A DNA stretch of 64,000 bases. Origin: DAOUJH01 sp965248955 (GTDB lineage: Bacteria; Chloroflexota; Dehalococcoidia; Lucifugimonadales; QGNO01). The stretch covers positions 558,001-622,000 of the forward strand of contig OZ252212.1 in assembly GCA_965248955.1 (NCBI GenBank), in the 5' to 3' direction. A program made the position numbers and the translations under genes. Under the pieces are notes generated by a model that worked only from the letters and a program-made list of their open reading frames with translations, had not been told where the DNA came from and did no database searches. Below are positions 19,857 through 28,044 of the stretch, one piece after another. Each line of letters opens with the position of its first letter. Position 1 is the first letter of the stretch.

Positions 19857-20553
19857 ATGGTTGCTCCCCAAGGAACACCCACGACTCAAGAACAATGGAC
19901 AGCAGTTGACTGCTATATAGCCAATCACTTGATGCCATCGGACTCCACTTTGAACTGCGTAATCAAGTCTAGCGCCGCAGCTGGTCTGCCGCCGCACAAT
20001 GTTTCACCCAATCAAGGCAAGCTGCTGCATCTACTAGCCCTTATTCAAAAGGCCAAAACTATTCTTGAAATTGGAACACTCGGCGGTTACAGCACAATCT
20101 GGCTAGCAAGGGCACTAACTGCAGATGGCCGTCTAATCACTCTGGAGGCAGACCCAAAGCACGCGGAGATTGCTAAGGCTAACCTTACGATGGCAGGGTT
20201 GTCCCATATTGTTGATATACGACTGGATTGGCACTGGACACACTCCCTCAACTCCAGGCCGAAGGTTACAATTCGTTTGATTTGATATTCATTGACGCAG
20301 ATAAGTCAAATAATCCTAGCTATCTTGCTTGGGCGCTTACGCTTTCACACGTTGGCAGCCTGATAATCGCAGACAACGTTGTTCGAAATGGGGCAATAGC
20401 AGACCCCAAAAGCACCGATGCCAGTACACGGGGGTCCAGCGTTTTTATGAGATGCTTGCCACCGAGCCGCGAGTAACAGCCACAGCCATTCAGACCGTGG
20501 GCAACAAAGGCTACGATGGTTTTGCGATGGCGCTAGTCACCCCTGACCCATGA
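19857..20553 (+). pseudogene. O-methyltransferase (family 3) with two frameshifts
   Basis: A SAM-dependent O-methyltransferase of the caffeoyl-CoA/catechol type, split over three frames. Frame one covers residues up to HIVDIRL, with the SAM motif ILEIGTLGGYSTIWLARAL. Frame two, from about 20228, has FDLIFIDADKSNNPSYL and IIADNVVRNGAI. Frame three ends with VTATAIQTVGNKGYDGFAMALV. Inserting one base near 20235 and one in the G run near 20432 would restore a single reading frame of about 232 residues, the normal family length. Both are single-base losses, one in a homopolymer, so assembly error is possible. It follows the carrier gene by 9 bases. Confidence 0.8.
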
Positions 20554-20566
20554 CGCGCATCAACCT

Positions 20567-21265
20567 CTACTTGGCAACGCCGCCGCGCACCAGCTTTTCG
20601 ACCCTTTCCCACACGGCCTTGGCTATCTCTTCCACGGGCAACGCAGCGTCCACCACGTACCATTGCTCAGGGTCGGCTTGCGCCATCTGCAAGTAACCCC
20701 GGTACACTTTTCTATGGAAGGCAAGCGGCTCCTTTTCAAACCTTTGGCTTCCTTCTTCGTCCACCCGCGGCGCCACCGGTTCCTCGGCCTGCTGCCCATC
20801 GACGTTCAGATTGAACGAGGTTTGAGATGCGTAGCGGTGCAGCGCTTTTTCAGGTGCAATGTCAAGGAACAGTATTAAATCAGGCGTTGCTTCACCGGTT
20901 GTCAGATTGTTCAAATGCTCAATAGTCTTGAGCGAGAGGCCCCTGGCATAGCCCTGATAAGCCAGTGTGGAGGGCGCGAACCTATCGCATATCACTACGC
21001 GCCCCTGCCTGAGTGCAGGTTCCAAAGCCTCCACCACAAACTGCGCACGGGCAGCAGAAAATAGAAGCAGCTCTGCAAGAGGGGACATGGTGGAGCTACG
21101 TTCAGCCTTGAGCAAGGCGCGCACCTGTTCACCCAGAGCCGTTCCACCAGGCTCATGTAGCAATACCGCAGGAAAGCCTTCTTTAAGAAGCCGTTCGTAG
21201 AGCAGACGGGCTTGTGTCGATTTGCCACTGCCCTCTCCACCCTCTAGGACAATAAAAGCGCCCAT
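20567..21265 (-). CDS. tmk: Thymidylate kinase
   Basis: Phosphorylates dTMP to dTDP. The 232-residue protein has the P-loop GGEGSGKST (9-17), the DRF(A) motif (ICDRFAPSTLAYQGYARG) and the LILFLDIAPEKAL strand. An insertion of about 20 residues (QTSFNLNVDGQQAEEPVAPRV) sits in the LID region, before RFEKEPLAFHRKV. It starts 2 bases after the stop of the R3H ATPase gene, so the two are co-transcribed. Confidence 0.96.
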   Translation of the reverse strand: MGAFIVLEGGEGSGKSTQARLLYERLLKEGFPAVLLHEPGGTALGEQVRALLKAERSSTMSPLAELLLFSAARAQFVVEALEPALRQGRVVICDRFAPSTLAYQGYARGLSLKTIEHLNNLTTGEATPDLILFLDIAPEKALHRYASQTSFNLNVDGQQAEEPVAPRVDEEGSQRFEKEPLAFHRKVYRGYLQMAQADPEQWYVVDAALPVEEIAKAVWERVEKLVRGGVAK

Positions 21266-21267
21266 GA

Positions 21268-22863
21268 TCAGCGTTCGAACACTATGACGCGCCGCTCTGG
21301 CTCAGCACCTATACTCTGAGAATCAACGTTGTATCTATTGGCTAATAGATGCTGCTGCCGGCGTATGTATGCGCGCTGGGGCTGAAGCTCTATGTAAGGC
21401 ATGCCGCTCCAGACTTTCTCTACCGCATCCTGGGCCTCCTGCATAGCCTCCTCCACCGACCCGTGGGATAGCTGGTAAGAGCTGCGGCCATTGCCCTTGC
21501 CCAATCTCTTGAGGAACTGCTCCACCTGTACCTTGCTGTTCTTCCTCAGCACGTGCACGGGGACTCCCTGCTCTTCAGCGCTTCTCAACAGCTTTGGATT
21601 TCGCTTGAAGTGCGTCCTTGTTATAACCATCAAGTCGGCGCTCTCCAGGTTATTGGTCATATCAACCGGCAATCTAAAAGCGCGCACCACTTGCTCGATG
21701 ACCCCCCGGTTGACTCCAAATGGGTAGACCCTGACCGTGTTCTCAGACACAACCGGCGCCGTTCGTTCCGAAGGAGGCCCGGCAACGGTGGAAAACGGCT
21801 GGTAGGCTGCGGGCCCTTGTTCCGCAGCAAGGGACCTAGGACTTCCTGCTGCCTGAACCCTCCCTACCGAGTCTATGCTGCGCAACTCCGGCTGTGGTTG
21901 CAGGCCGCGCAGCATGTCATCCACCACGTAGGCTACGTCGTCGTGTATCGCCACCTCTCCCCAGCTCTGTATCTCGACGACGGAATCGAAGGTGGGCGGG
22001 CGTTTTCGCTCCAGGACGGTCTTTTGAGTCCTCCGTCTTCTGGCCTCATCGTCACCGAGGATAACGGTCTGCATTCCTCCAATTAAGTCGCTGAGCGTTG
22101 GGTTCATCATGAGGTTCTTCAGTGTATTGCCGTGAGCCGTGGCTATGAGCTGTACGCCGCGCTCCGCAATCGTCCTCGCTGCGGCGGCTTCCAGTTCCGT
22201 ACCCATCTCATCAATGATGATGACCTGGGGCATGTGGTTCTCCACGGCCTCAATCATAACGTCGTGCTGAAGTGCCGGTGTAGGCACTTGCATACGGCGG
22301 GCATGGCCTATTCCGGTGTGTGGTATGTCGCCGTCGCCGGCTATTTCATTGGAAGTGTCCACCACAATGACGCGCTGGTGGGCCTCATCGGCTAGTACGC
22401 GCGCCACTTCTCGCAGCATGGTGGTCTTGCCCACGCCGGGTCGGCCCAGCAACAGAATGCTCTTGCCGCTTCTCACCAGGTCTTCGATGGGCTTGATGGT
22501 GCCGAACACGGCTCGGCCAACCCGGCAGGTAATCCCCACGGTCATGCCACGGCGGTTCCGAATGGCAGAAATCCGGTGAAGCGTTCTCTCTATCCCTGCC
22601 CTATTGTCTTCTCCAAAAGTCCCTATGCGCTCAGTGACATGTTCCAGGTCGTCCTCAGTAACCTCTTTGGCGGAGAGGTAAACGTCTAGCCCGGGAAAGC
22701 GTGCTTCCGGAAGCCTCCCCAGGTCCAAGACAACCTCCAAGAGGTCCCTCAGATCTTCTCTGGCCCGCAACGGCTGCGATATGTGGATGGGTATCACATC
22801 AAGCAGGCTCTCCAGATCATCCACCACCGCCTTTTGGGTATCCATCTGCTTCAACTCTTCCAC
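21268..22863 (-). CDS. R3H-domain AAA ATPase (Ycf45/SpoIIIAA-like)
   Basis: A 531-residue ATPase related to the plastid/cyanobacterial Ycf45 and the sporulation ATPase SpoIIIAA. The Walker A is GRPGVGKTT (140-148), Walker B is VIIIDEMGT (about 214-222), followed by ATAHGNTLKNLM. The last 35 residues (AYIRRQQHLLANRYNVDSQSIG) form an R3H domain that binds single-stranded nucleic acid. A region of weak conservation (about 320-400) separates the two. Function in Chloroflexota is undefined; roles in RNA or DNA handling are likely. The start could also be the ATG six codons in (22845). Confidence 0.85.
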   Translation of the reverse strand: MEELKQMDTQKAVVDDLESLLDVIPIHISQPLRAREDLRDLLEVVLDLGRLPEARFPGLDVYLSAKEVTEDDLEHVTERIGTFGEDNRAGIERTLHRISAIRNRRGMTVGITCRVGRAVFGTIKPIEDLVRSGKSILLLGRPGVGKTTMLREVARVLADEAHQRVIVVDTSNEIAGDGDIPHTGIGHARRMQVPTPALQHDVMIEAVENHMPQVIIIDEMGTELEAAAARTIAERGVQLIATAHGNTLKNLMMNPTLSDLIGGMQTVILGDDEARRRRTQKTVLERKRPPTFDSVVEIQSWGEVAIHDDVAYVVDDMLRGLQPQPELRSIDSVGRVQAAGSPRSLAAEQGPAAYQPFSTVAGPPSERTAPVVSENTVRVYPFGVNRGVIEQVVRAFRLPVDMTNNLESADLMVITRTHFKRNPKLLRSAEEQGVPVHVLRKNSKVQVEQFLKRLGKGNGRSSYQLSHGSVEEAMQEAQDAVEKVWSGMPYIELQPQRAYIRRQQHLLANRYNVDSQSIGAEPERRVIVFER

Positions 22864-22875
22864 AACAGACCTCTA

Positions 22876-23808
22876 TCAGCCATAGGCCGCACGTGCAGGG
22901 GCCATTTCCGTCGCCTCCAGCTGCACCGCCAGGGCCTTGACCATAAGATGATATACGCCGGCCGTCTCCAGCCCTATCTGTTCCAGCAAAGCTCCCAGGG
23001 ACTCCTGGTGCCCCAACACCTCCCACCATAGGGAGGAGGCTCCGGCCTCTTCCAAAACGAATGCTATCAAGGAACAGGGATCGCCCTTCCAGGAAGGGGC
23101 CACGGTCAAGCGGACGCGGACGCGCCCCCGTTCCCGGTCGAGTCTAACCCAGGCTGCAATGCCGTCCTGCCCATCCAGGACGCGCTCCACGGTTCCACGC
23201 CCGTGCGGCTCCTGCGAGTCCTTCCACTGCGACATAGTGAGGCCCATGGCAAAGCGTGCTTCAGGAGGCGTTGCGCGACGATAGAGATGGAATAGTGGAA
23301 CATCGTCATCAGGCATCCTGGGCCTAAAACCCGTCTCGAACTCTTCTCCTATCAAAGTGGCCCTCCCACCGAGGGTAAGCACCCTGACTTCCATGCTGGG
23401 ACGGAACCCGCTCCTGCTGGCACTATCCATGAGGTGCCACTCATCAGGAATATTTAGAAGGACTCTTTCGGCGCCCCGTCTGCCGGCTTCCGCCGCCACC
23501 TTCCCCAAGAGAGTACCGGCAGCAAGACCGGTTTCACCTACCACCATGTGGTCTATCCACCAAACGGTATTGCCGGAAGCCGGTATGGCGGAAACCAGGC
23601 TCGTAAGCCTTCCTCCCTCCGTTGCAATCCAAGCAACCTCTTTGCCACGGGACCGTAAATGCCGCCAGAGAAAGGACGTCGCCGAGAAATTGGCCCGACC
23701 GCCAGATGAAGCCGCAGCAGCAGGCCGGGCAGCCCAATTGGAGCCCTTCATCAAGCCTATGCTTACGGAATCTGCCAGTGCTATTGGACGGAGCATATCC
23801 TCATCCAA
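22876..23808 (-). CDS. GNAT-family acetyltransferase-like protein
   Basis: A 310-residue protein with the alternating pattern of a two-lobed GNAT fold: an N-terminal lobe with VVGETGLAAGTLLGKVAAEAGRRGAERVLLNIP (like the acetyl-CoA loop R/Q-x-x-G) and a C-terminal lobe ending in a beta strand (VYHLMVKALAVQLE). No substrate is predicted. I start it at TTG 23808, close to the pdxT stop; an ATG at 23796 is the alternative. It lies between the R3H ATPase (12 bases) and pdxT (1 base), so it is in the same operon. Confidence 0.55.
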   Translation of the reverse strand: MDEDMLRPIALADSVSIGLMKGSNWAARPAAAASSGGRANFSATSFLWRHLRSRGKEVAWIATEGGRLTSLVSAIPASGNTVWWIDHMVVGETGLAAGTLLGKVAAEAGRRGAERVLLNIPDEWHLMDSASRSGFRPSMEVRVLTLGGRATLIGEEFETGFRPRMPDDDVPLFHLYRRATPPEARFAMGLTMSQWKDSQEPHGRGTVERVLDGQDGIAAWVRLDRERGRVRVRLTVAPSWKGDPCSLIAFVLEEAGASSLWWEVLGHQESLGALLEQIGLETAGVYHLMVKALAVQLEATEMAPARAAYG

Positions 23809-23809
23809 A

Positions 23810-24382
23810 TCATCCGGTCATATCGACAAAATACCGGTGGAACCTGGCATCTTGCGTGAGTTCCGGGTGAAACACAGTAGCCAGCATGTGACCTTCTTGA
23901 ACCGCCACCGCGCCCCCTCCGGGATAAGAAGCCAGCACCTCTACGTTCTTACCCAAATCCACCACCTTTGGCGCCCTTATGAAGACAGCATGAAAGTCAG
24001 GTTTGCCCAGGCAGGGAACTGGAACGGTTGCTTCAAAGCTGTCGACCTGCCGGCCGTAGGCGTTGCGCTGGACTTCAATCTCCATTAGCCCAAGAGGCGC
24101 CGGCTTGCTTTCCACCAGCTTGCCAGACAGCATTATCATCCCCGCACACGTACCCCAAACCGGCATGCCCTTCCGCGCCTCCTCAATGATGGGACAGCGC
24201 AGTCCGTAGATATCGATAAGACGGGCCTGGGAGGTGCTTTCTCCTCCGGGAATGATGAGTCCATCCAACCCATCCAGGTGCTCAGGAAGTCTCACCTCTC
24301 GCGCCTCAACATTCAACCTTGCCAAAGCCGCGATATGTTCCGCAAAGTCTCCCTGTACTGCAAGGACACCTATTCTCTTCAA
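23810..24382 (-). CDS. pdxT: Pyridoxal 5'-phosphate synthase glutaminase subunit
   Basis: Releases ammonia from glutamine for PdxS. The 190-residue class I glutaminase has GLIIPGGESTS (oxyanion loop), the catalytic Cys79 in WGTCAGMIML, and the His/Glu pair of VFHPELT near residue 171. It lies 3 bases after pdxS. Confidence 0.97.
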   Translation of the reverse strand: MKRIGVLAVQGDFAEHIAALARLNVEAREVRLPEHLDGLDGLIIPGGESTSQARLIDIYGLRCPIIEEARKGMPVWGTCAGMIMLSGKLVESKPAPLGLMEIEVQRNAYGRQVDSFEATVPVPCLGKPDFHAVFIRAPKVVDLGKNVEVLASYPGGGAVAVQEGHMLATVFHPELTQDARFHRYFVDMTG

Positions 24383-24385
24383 CCC

Positions 24386-25267
24386 TTACCAACCCCGGGT
24401 AGACAGAAGCTGCCCTTCTTCGAGAGCGCTTATTTCCATTCCGCGCATGGGCTCGCCCAAGCCCTTCGACACACTGGCAATGATTGCAGGATCGTTGAAA
24501 TGGGTAACCGCCTCTACTATTGCCCTGCCTCGTTCCACTGGGTCGTCCGACTTGAAGACCCCAGACCCTACGAAGACTCCATCGGAACCTAGCTGCATCA
24601 TAAGCGCGGCATCCGACGGCGTCGCCACTCCGCCGGCGGCAAAGTTGACCACCGGCAGACGGCCCAGCTCCTTGACCTCTCTCACAAGCTCCAGCGAAGC
24701 GCCCAAGCTCTTGGCCTCGGCCTGAAGCTCGTCTTCACTCATGTTCTGCACTCTTCTGATCTCGCCCATGACCGCCCTGATGTGGCGGACAGCCTCCACC
24801 ACGTTGCCCGTGCCGGCTTCGCCCTTGGTGCGGATCATTGCCGCGCCTTCAGCGATGCGGCGCAACGCCTCTCCCAGGTCGCGGGCGCCGCAGACAAAGG
24901 GAACGGTGTAGCCGTGCTTCCAGATATGGTTCTGTTCATCGGCGGGGGTCAGCACCTCCGACTCATCGATGTAATCGACTTTCAATGCTTCCAGTACCTG
25001 GGCTTCGACGATATGTCCAATCCGGCATTTTGCCATAACGGGAATGGTTACGGCCTCCATGATGGAAAGTATGCGCTCGGGATCGGCCATGCGCGCCACA
25101 CCGCCGGCGGCGCGGATGTCCGCGGGGACTCTCTCCAGCGCCATTACCGCACAGGCGCCTGCTTCTTCAGCAATCTCAGCCTGCTCTTTGGTCACCACGT
25201 CCATGATGACCCCGCCCTTGAGCATCTGGGCGTGACCCGCCTTCACTTGCCACGTACCCTTCTCCAT
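24386..25267 (-). CDS. pdxS: Pyridoxal 5'-phosphate synthase subunit PdxS
   Basis: Makes PLP from ribose 5-phosphate, glyceraldehyde 3-phosphate and ammonia in a dodecamer with PdxT. The 293-residue barrel protein has KAGHAQMLKGGVIMDVVT, VMAKCRIGHIVEAQ, and VNFAAGGVATPSDAALMMQL with the phosphate loop GSDGVFVGSGVFKS. Length is standard. GGAGGAAG precedes the ATG. It heads the unit pdxS-pdxT-GNAT-R3H-tmk, and the minus-strand promoter at 25315-25344 is placed to drive it. Confidence 0.98.
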   Translation of the reverse strand: MEKGTWQVKAGHAQMLKGGVIMDVVTKEQAEIAEEAGACAVMALERVPADIRAAGGVARMADPERILSIMEAVTIPVMAKCRIGHIVEAQVLEALKVDYIDESEVLTPADEQNHIWKHGYTVPFVCGARDLGEALRRIAEGAAMIRTKGEAGTGNVVEAVRHIRAVMGEIRRVQNMSEDELQAEAKSLGASLELVREVKELGRLPVVNFAAGGVATPSDAALMMQLGSDGVFVGSGVFKSDDPVERGRAIVEAVTHFNDPAIIASVSKGLGEPMRGMEISALEEGQLLSTRGW

Positions 25268-25314
25268 TTTCTTCCTCCACTTGATTCACCGAATAGCTCT
25301 TGCCGGACACGGCT

Positions 25315-25344
25315 ATTATACCGCTCTCTTTCAACTATCCGCAA
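25315..25344 (-). promoter_or_regulatory. Probable pdxS promoter
   Basis: Minus-strand TTGCGG (-35, 4 of 6) and TATAAT (perfect -10) with an 18-base spacer, about 48 bases before the pdxS start. Confidence 0.6.
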
Positions 25345-25368
25345 TGAAACCAAGCCGCCCGGCCTCTT

Positions 25369-25396
25369 TTGACAGCGTGCGCTCACGCTATATAGA
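25369..25396 (+). promoter_or_regulatory. Probable promoter of the DinB-fold gene, with a palindromic spacer
   Basis: TTGACA (perfect) and TATAGA with a 16-base spacer. The spacer holds GCGTG-CGCT-CACGC, a 5-base inverted repeat between the boxes, which could be an operator. Confidence 0.55.
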
Positions 25397-25427
25397 CTAG
25401 CCCTTTCACCTGCTCTGGGAGGAGACC

Positions 25428-25883
25428 ATGACCAGCGAGACCAAGGCTTATTTGGAACGGCTAGACTACCTCAGAGACGAGTTCAAGAAAGAGATTCGAA
25501 ACATGAGCCCGGAAGAGCTGGCCTGGAAGCCGCTCGGCGAAGACACGAACTCCCCCTATGTCCTGGCGACCCACGTGGCGGGTACGGAAGCCTTTCACAT
25601 CCACCAACTGGTCGGCGGCATCAACGTGCACCGCAGCCGCGAGGCAGAGTTCGCAGCCAGCGGTACGGACCCTTCTCACCTAGAACGCATGCTGAGCGAA
25701 ACCGGCGAGACCACCCACCGGGTGTTGAGCAAAGCTACCACCGCGGACCTGGACGAGACCTTTGAATACGGTGGGCGGTCTGCAACGCGGCGCTGGGCGG
25801 TGCTCCACACCTTGGAACACATAGGGCAGCATCTGGGACACCTGACGGTCACAAGACAGCTCTACCGGGCCCAAAACGGCTAG
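25428..25883 (+). CDS. DinB/YfiT-like putative metalloenzyme
   Basis: A 151-residue four-helix-bundle protein of the DinB superfamily. The metal site is visible as His in LATHVAGTEAF and the HTLEHIGQHLGH pair in the last helix. Such proteins often transfer thiols or act on small electrophiles; no substrate is evident. GGGAGGAG precedes the ATG by 4-5 bases. A perfect palindrome follows the stop and may end transcription. Confidence 0.8.
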   Translation: MTSETKAYLERLDYLRDEFKKEIRNMSPEELAWKPLGEDTNSPYVLATHVAGTEAFHIHQLVGGINVHRSREAEFAASGTDPSHLERMLSETGETTHRVLSKATTADLDETFEYGGRSATRRWAVLHTLEHIGQHLGHLTVTRQLYRAQNG

Positions 25884-25891
25884 GGGAAACC

Positions 25892-25921
25892 TGTAGGGGC
25901 GGTTCGCGAACCGCCCCTACA
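25892..25921. terminator. Perfect 30-base palindrome between convergent genes
   Basis: A 15-base arm (TGTAGGGGCGGTTCG) and its exact inverse, with no spacer, between the DinB-fold gene (+) and the DUF4349 gene (-). It may serve as a bidirectional hairpin terminator. This GC-rich palindrome type is also a common dispersed repeat in bacterial genomes. Confidence 0.6.
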
Positions 25922-25936
25922 CACTGCACACGCAGT

Positions 25937-27337
25937 TTAAGACCTTACACGTCGGTAAACTGCATACAGTAGTACTAGGAGCAACAACCCTCCCACGGAC
26001 GCGCCGCCTATGAGAAGCCAGCGGCCAAGGGAGGACTCTCGCTCCATTAAGAATACGGTCAGCCTGCTGTCCGGTTCTTCCGACTCCACGTTACCGGAAG
26101 TACTCTCTCTGATCTCCTTATAGGTAACCTTTCCTTGGCCTTCAACTTGAGAAAGCACAGCGGAGAAATCCTTAGCCAATACGCTGAACTCTACGCCCGC
26201 CTGCTCCCTGCCGTTGTTCACCGAAAGGAAAACGCCTTCCAACTCGCCGTCAACCCTGGCCACCAACGCCTTGACCTCGTCAACGGAAGCAGAAACGTCT
26301 TCAACCTCCATGTTCAGCGAACCGTACGGAGGCTCGGCCAGCCTCTCTTCGGGCGGGAATAGAGCCACTGAGATGGTGGCCAGGTCTACCCTACGGGACA
26401 TGAAATTGATCTGACCCTGCAGTCGCTCCAGTTCGGAGCGGACGCGGGCCAGCTCACGCTCTATGGTCAAGATGTTGCTCACGGTGTCGGCGCGCTCCAG
26501 GAGAGACAGCAAGCTCTCCTCTTCTCTCTGGGCGCTCCGCAAACGGGCCTCAAGGTCAATGAACTGCTCCGTCACGTCCTCTGAACCTGCGTGTTCAGCC
26601 CACACCTTGCCCAGCCTCTTTATGCTTTCCAAGGTGTCAAAGAACTCCCCCTGCGGCACGCGTACCACAAGGTCCGACCTCTGTCGCCCCGGCGTACCGG
26701 TGGTGGCGACTTGGCTTATGAAGCCGCCCCTGGTCTCAGCAATTGTTCGCACCTGGGCCACCGAGCCGGCCACGTCTTCAACCTCTACGGACAGCGATGC
26801 CTGTGAGATGATTTGTCTATCCGCTATTTCGAAAGTGGTCAATTGTCCACCCTCAATTTCTACGGTGGCAGACTGCAATTGGAAAGCTGTGTTCGACGCC
26901 GGTGTCGGAACCGCCCGAGACGTGACTTGTGGATCCAAGGCTGTCCAACCCCGATCCTCTAGAGCCACCGAAAAACCCGCTGAGCTTTGTAGGCTAAGTG
27001 GCGCTCTGAGTCTGCGGAGTTCATCGCTATCGGAGAACTGAGCATTGTCCACTTGAGGTAAATCCTCCTCGGCGCCTCCCTGTAACGGCGCAAAATTGAA
27101 CGCCCATACCGCGCCAACCAGCAGCACGACCACTACGGCGGCAAAAGCATGGACGGGGCGCCATTGACGCAATGAAAACAGTCTTCTCCATGAAGGCCTT
27201 TTCCGCGCAGAGTCAGCGGCCAAGCGGGAGCGGATGCTTGACCAGATGCCGGCGGGAGCGCGTAATCGCCGTGACTCCTCAGCGAAGTGCTCAGTTAAAC
27301 GCCGTTCCATTTCCTGGCTTGGAATGTCTTCCATCAT
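25937..27337 (-). CDS. DUF4349 membrane protein, probable partner of the ECF sigma factor
   Basis: A 466-residue protein with a cytoplasmic N-terminal tail (1-70, basic), a membrane helix at about 71-94, an extracellular DUF4349 domain (SQASLSVEVEDVAGSVAQVRTIAETRGGFISQV; QRSDLVVRVPQGEFFDTLESI), a coiled coil (about 260-330), and a C-terminal helix at about 440-462. DUF4349 proteins are often linked to sigma factors, and here the gene starts 18 bases after an ECF sigma gene. The N-terminal tail is positioned as an anti-sigma domain but has no zinc-finger cysteines, so that role is inference. Confidence 0.75.
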   Translation of the reverse strand: MMEDIPSQEMERRLTEHFAEESRRLRAPAGIWSSIRSRLAADSARKRPSWRRLFSLRQWRPVHAFAAVVVVLLVGAVWAFNFAPLQGGAEEDLPQVDNAQFSDSDELRRLRAPLSLQSSAGFSVALEDRGWTALDPQVTSRAVPTPASNTAFQLQSATVEIEGGQLTTFEIADRQIISQASLSVEVEDVAGSVAQVRTIAETRGGFISQVATTGTPGRQRSDLVVRVPQGEFFDTLESIKRLGKVWAEHAGSEDVTEQFIDLEARLRSAQREEESLLSLLERADTVSNILTIERELARVRSELERLQGQINFMSRRVDLATISVALFPPEERLAEPPYGSLNMEVEDVSASVDEVKALVARVDGELEGVFLSVNNGREQAGVEFSVLAKDFSAVLSQVEGQGKVTYKEIRESTSGNVESEEPDSRLTVFLMERESSLGRWLLIGGASVGGLLLLVLLYAVYRRVRS

Positions 27338-27355
27338 AATCTTCCACCTTGTGAG

Positions 27356-27868
27356 CTATTTTTCCAGCTCTATCCTCATATGTTGGAGAGCGCGGTGAAC
27401 CCTCGATTTCACGGTTCCCTCTGTGCACCCCAACGCCTCCGCCGTTTCTGATATGGTCATACCCGTGAAGTACCTGAGCATCACTACCTGTCTCTGCTCC
27501 TCTGGCAAGACGGCCAGCGCCTGGCGGATAACCTGCTGATCAGAGACCTGCTTTGCCGGGTCATCTTCTCCCATTAGCGGGACGCCTTCTAAGTCGCCTG
27601 TGGGCAGGTGACGCCGCCTGCGCAGGTCCAAGACGGTGTTGACCAGAATACGCACCAACCACGGCTTCACCGGGCTGTCATTGCGGAATCCTCCAATGCC
27701 GCGCCACGCGGAAAGGAACGATTCCTGGACGCACTCCTCGGCTATGGCTCCATTGCTCGTCATCAGGTAAGCTGTGCCGTATAAGACATCCTGGTACCGT
27801 TCAACCAGGTGGCGAAACGCATCAAGGCTGCCATCTTGGCAGAGCCGTACGGCTTCCGCATCGTTCAT
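27356..27868 (-). CDS. ECF-type RNA polymerase sigma factor
   Basis: A 170-residue sigma-70 family factor of the extracytoplasmic type. Region 2 has VERYQDVLYGTAYLMTSN and AEECVQESFLSAWRGIGGF. Region 4 is LPEEQRQVVMLRYFTGMTIS followed by ETAEALGCTEGTVKSRVHRAL. I start it at ATG 27868, where GGGAG lies 6 bases upstream; longer upstream frames lack a ribosome site and run through the promoter. It is followed by its DUF4349 partner. The promoter just upstream carries an ECF-type -35, suggesting self-activation. Confidence 0.93.
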   Translation of the reverse strand: MNDAEAVRLCQDGSLDAFRHLVERYQDVLYGTAYLMTSNGAIAEECVQESFLSAWRGIGGFRNDSPVKPWLVRILVNTVLDLRRRRHLPTGDLEGVPLMGEDDPAKQVSDQQVIRQALAVLPEEQRQVVMLRYFTGMTISETAEALGCTEGTVKSRVHRALQHMRIELEK

Positions 27869-27905
27869 TGGGAGCTCCCTTGCCCATGGACGGGTTCGTT
27901 TAATA

Positions 27906-27933
27906 GATACGTAACAGAGAACGGAAAAGTTCC
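27906..27933 (-). promoter_or_regulatory. ECF-type promoter of the sigma factor gene
   Basis: Minus-strand GGAAC (-35) and CGTATC (-10) separated by 17 bases, in front of the sigma gene. GGAAC...CGT is the usual arrangement for ECF sigma targets, so autoregulation is likely. Confidence 0.55.
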
Positions 27934-28044
27934 CCATAGCATAACATCCGCAACCATGCATGCCAGAGAACCCTCCCATCAACCTCAGATGGTTGATACA
28001 ATGTCTTTTGCGGCTTTGATCCCCCAGGCTAGGAGTAAAGGTCA

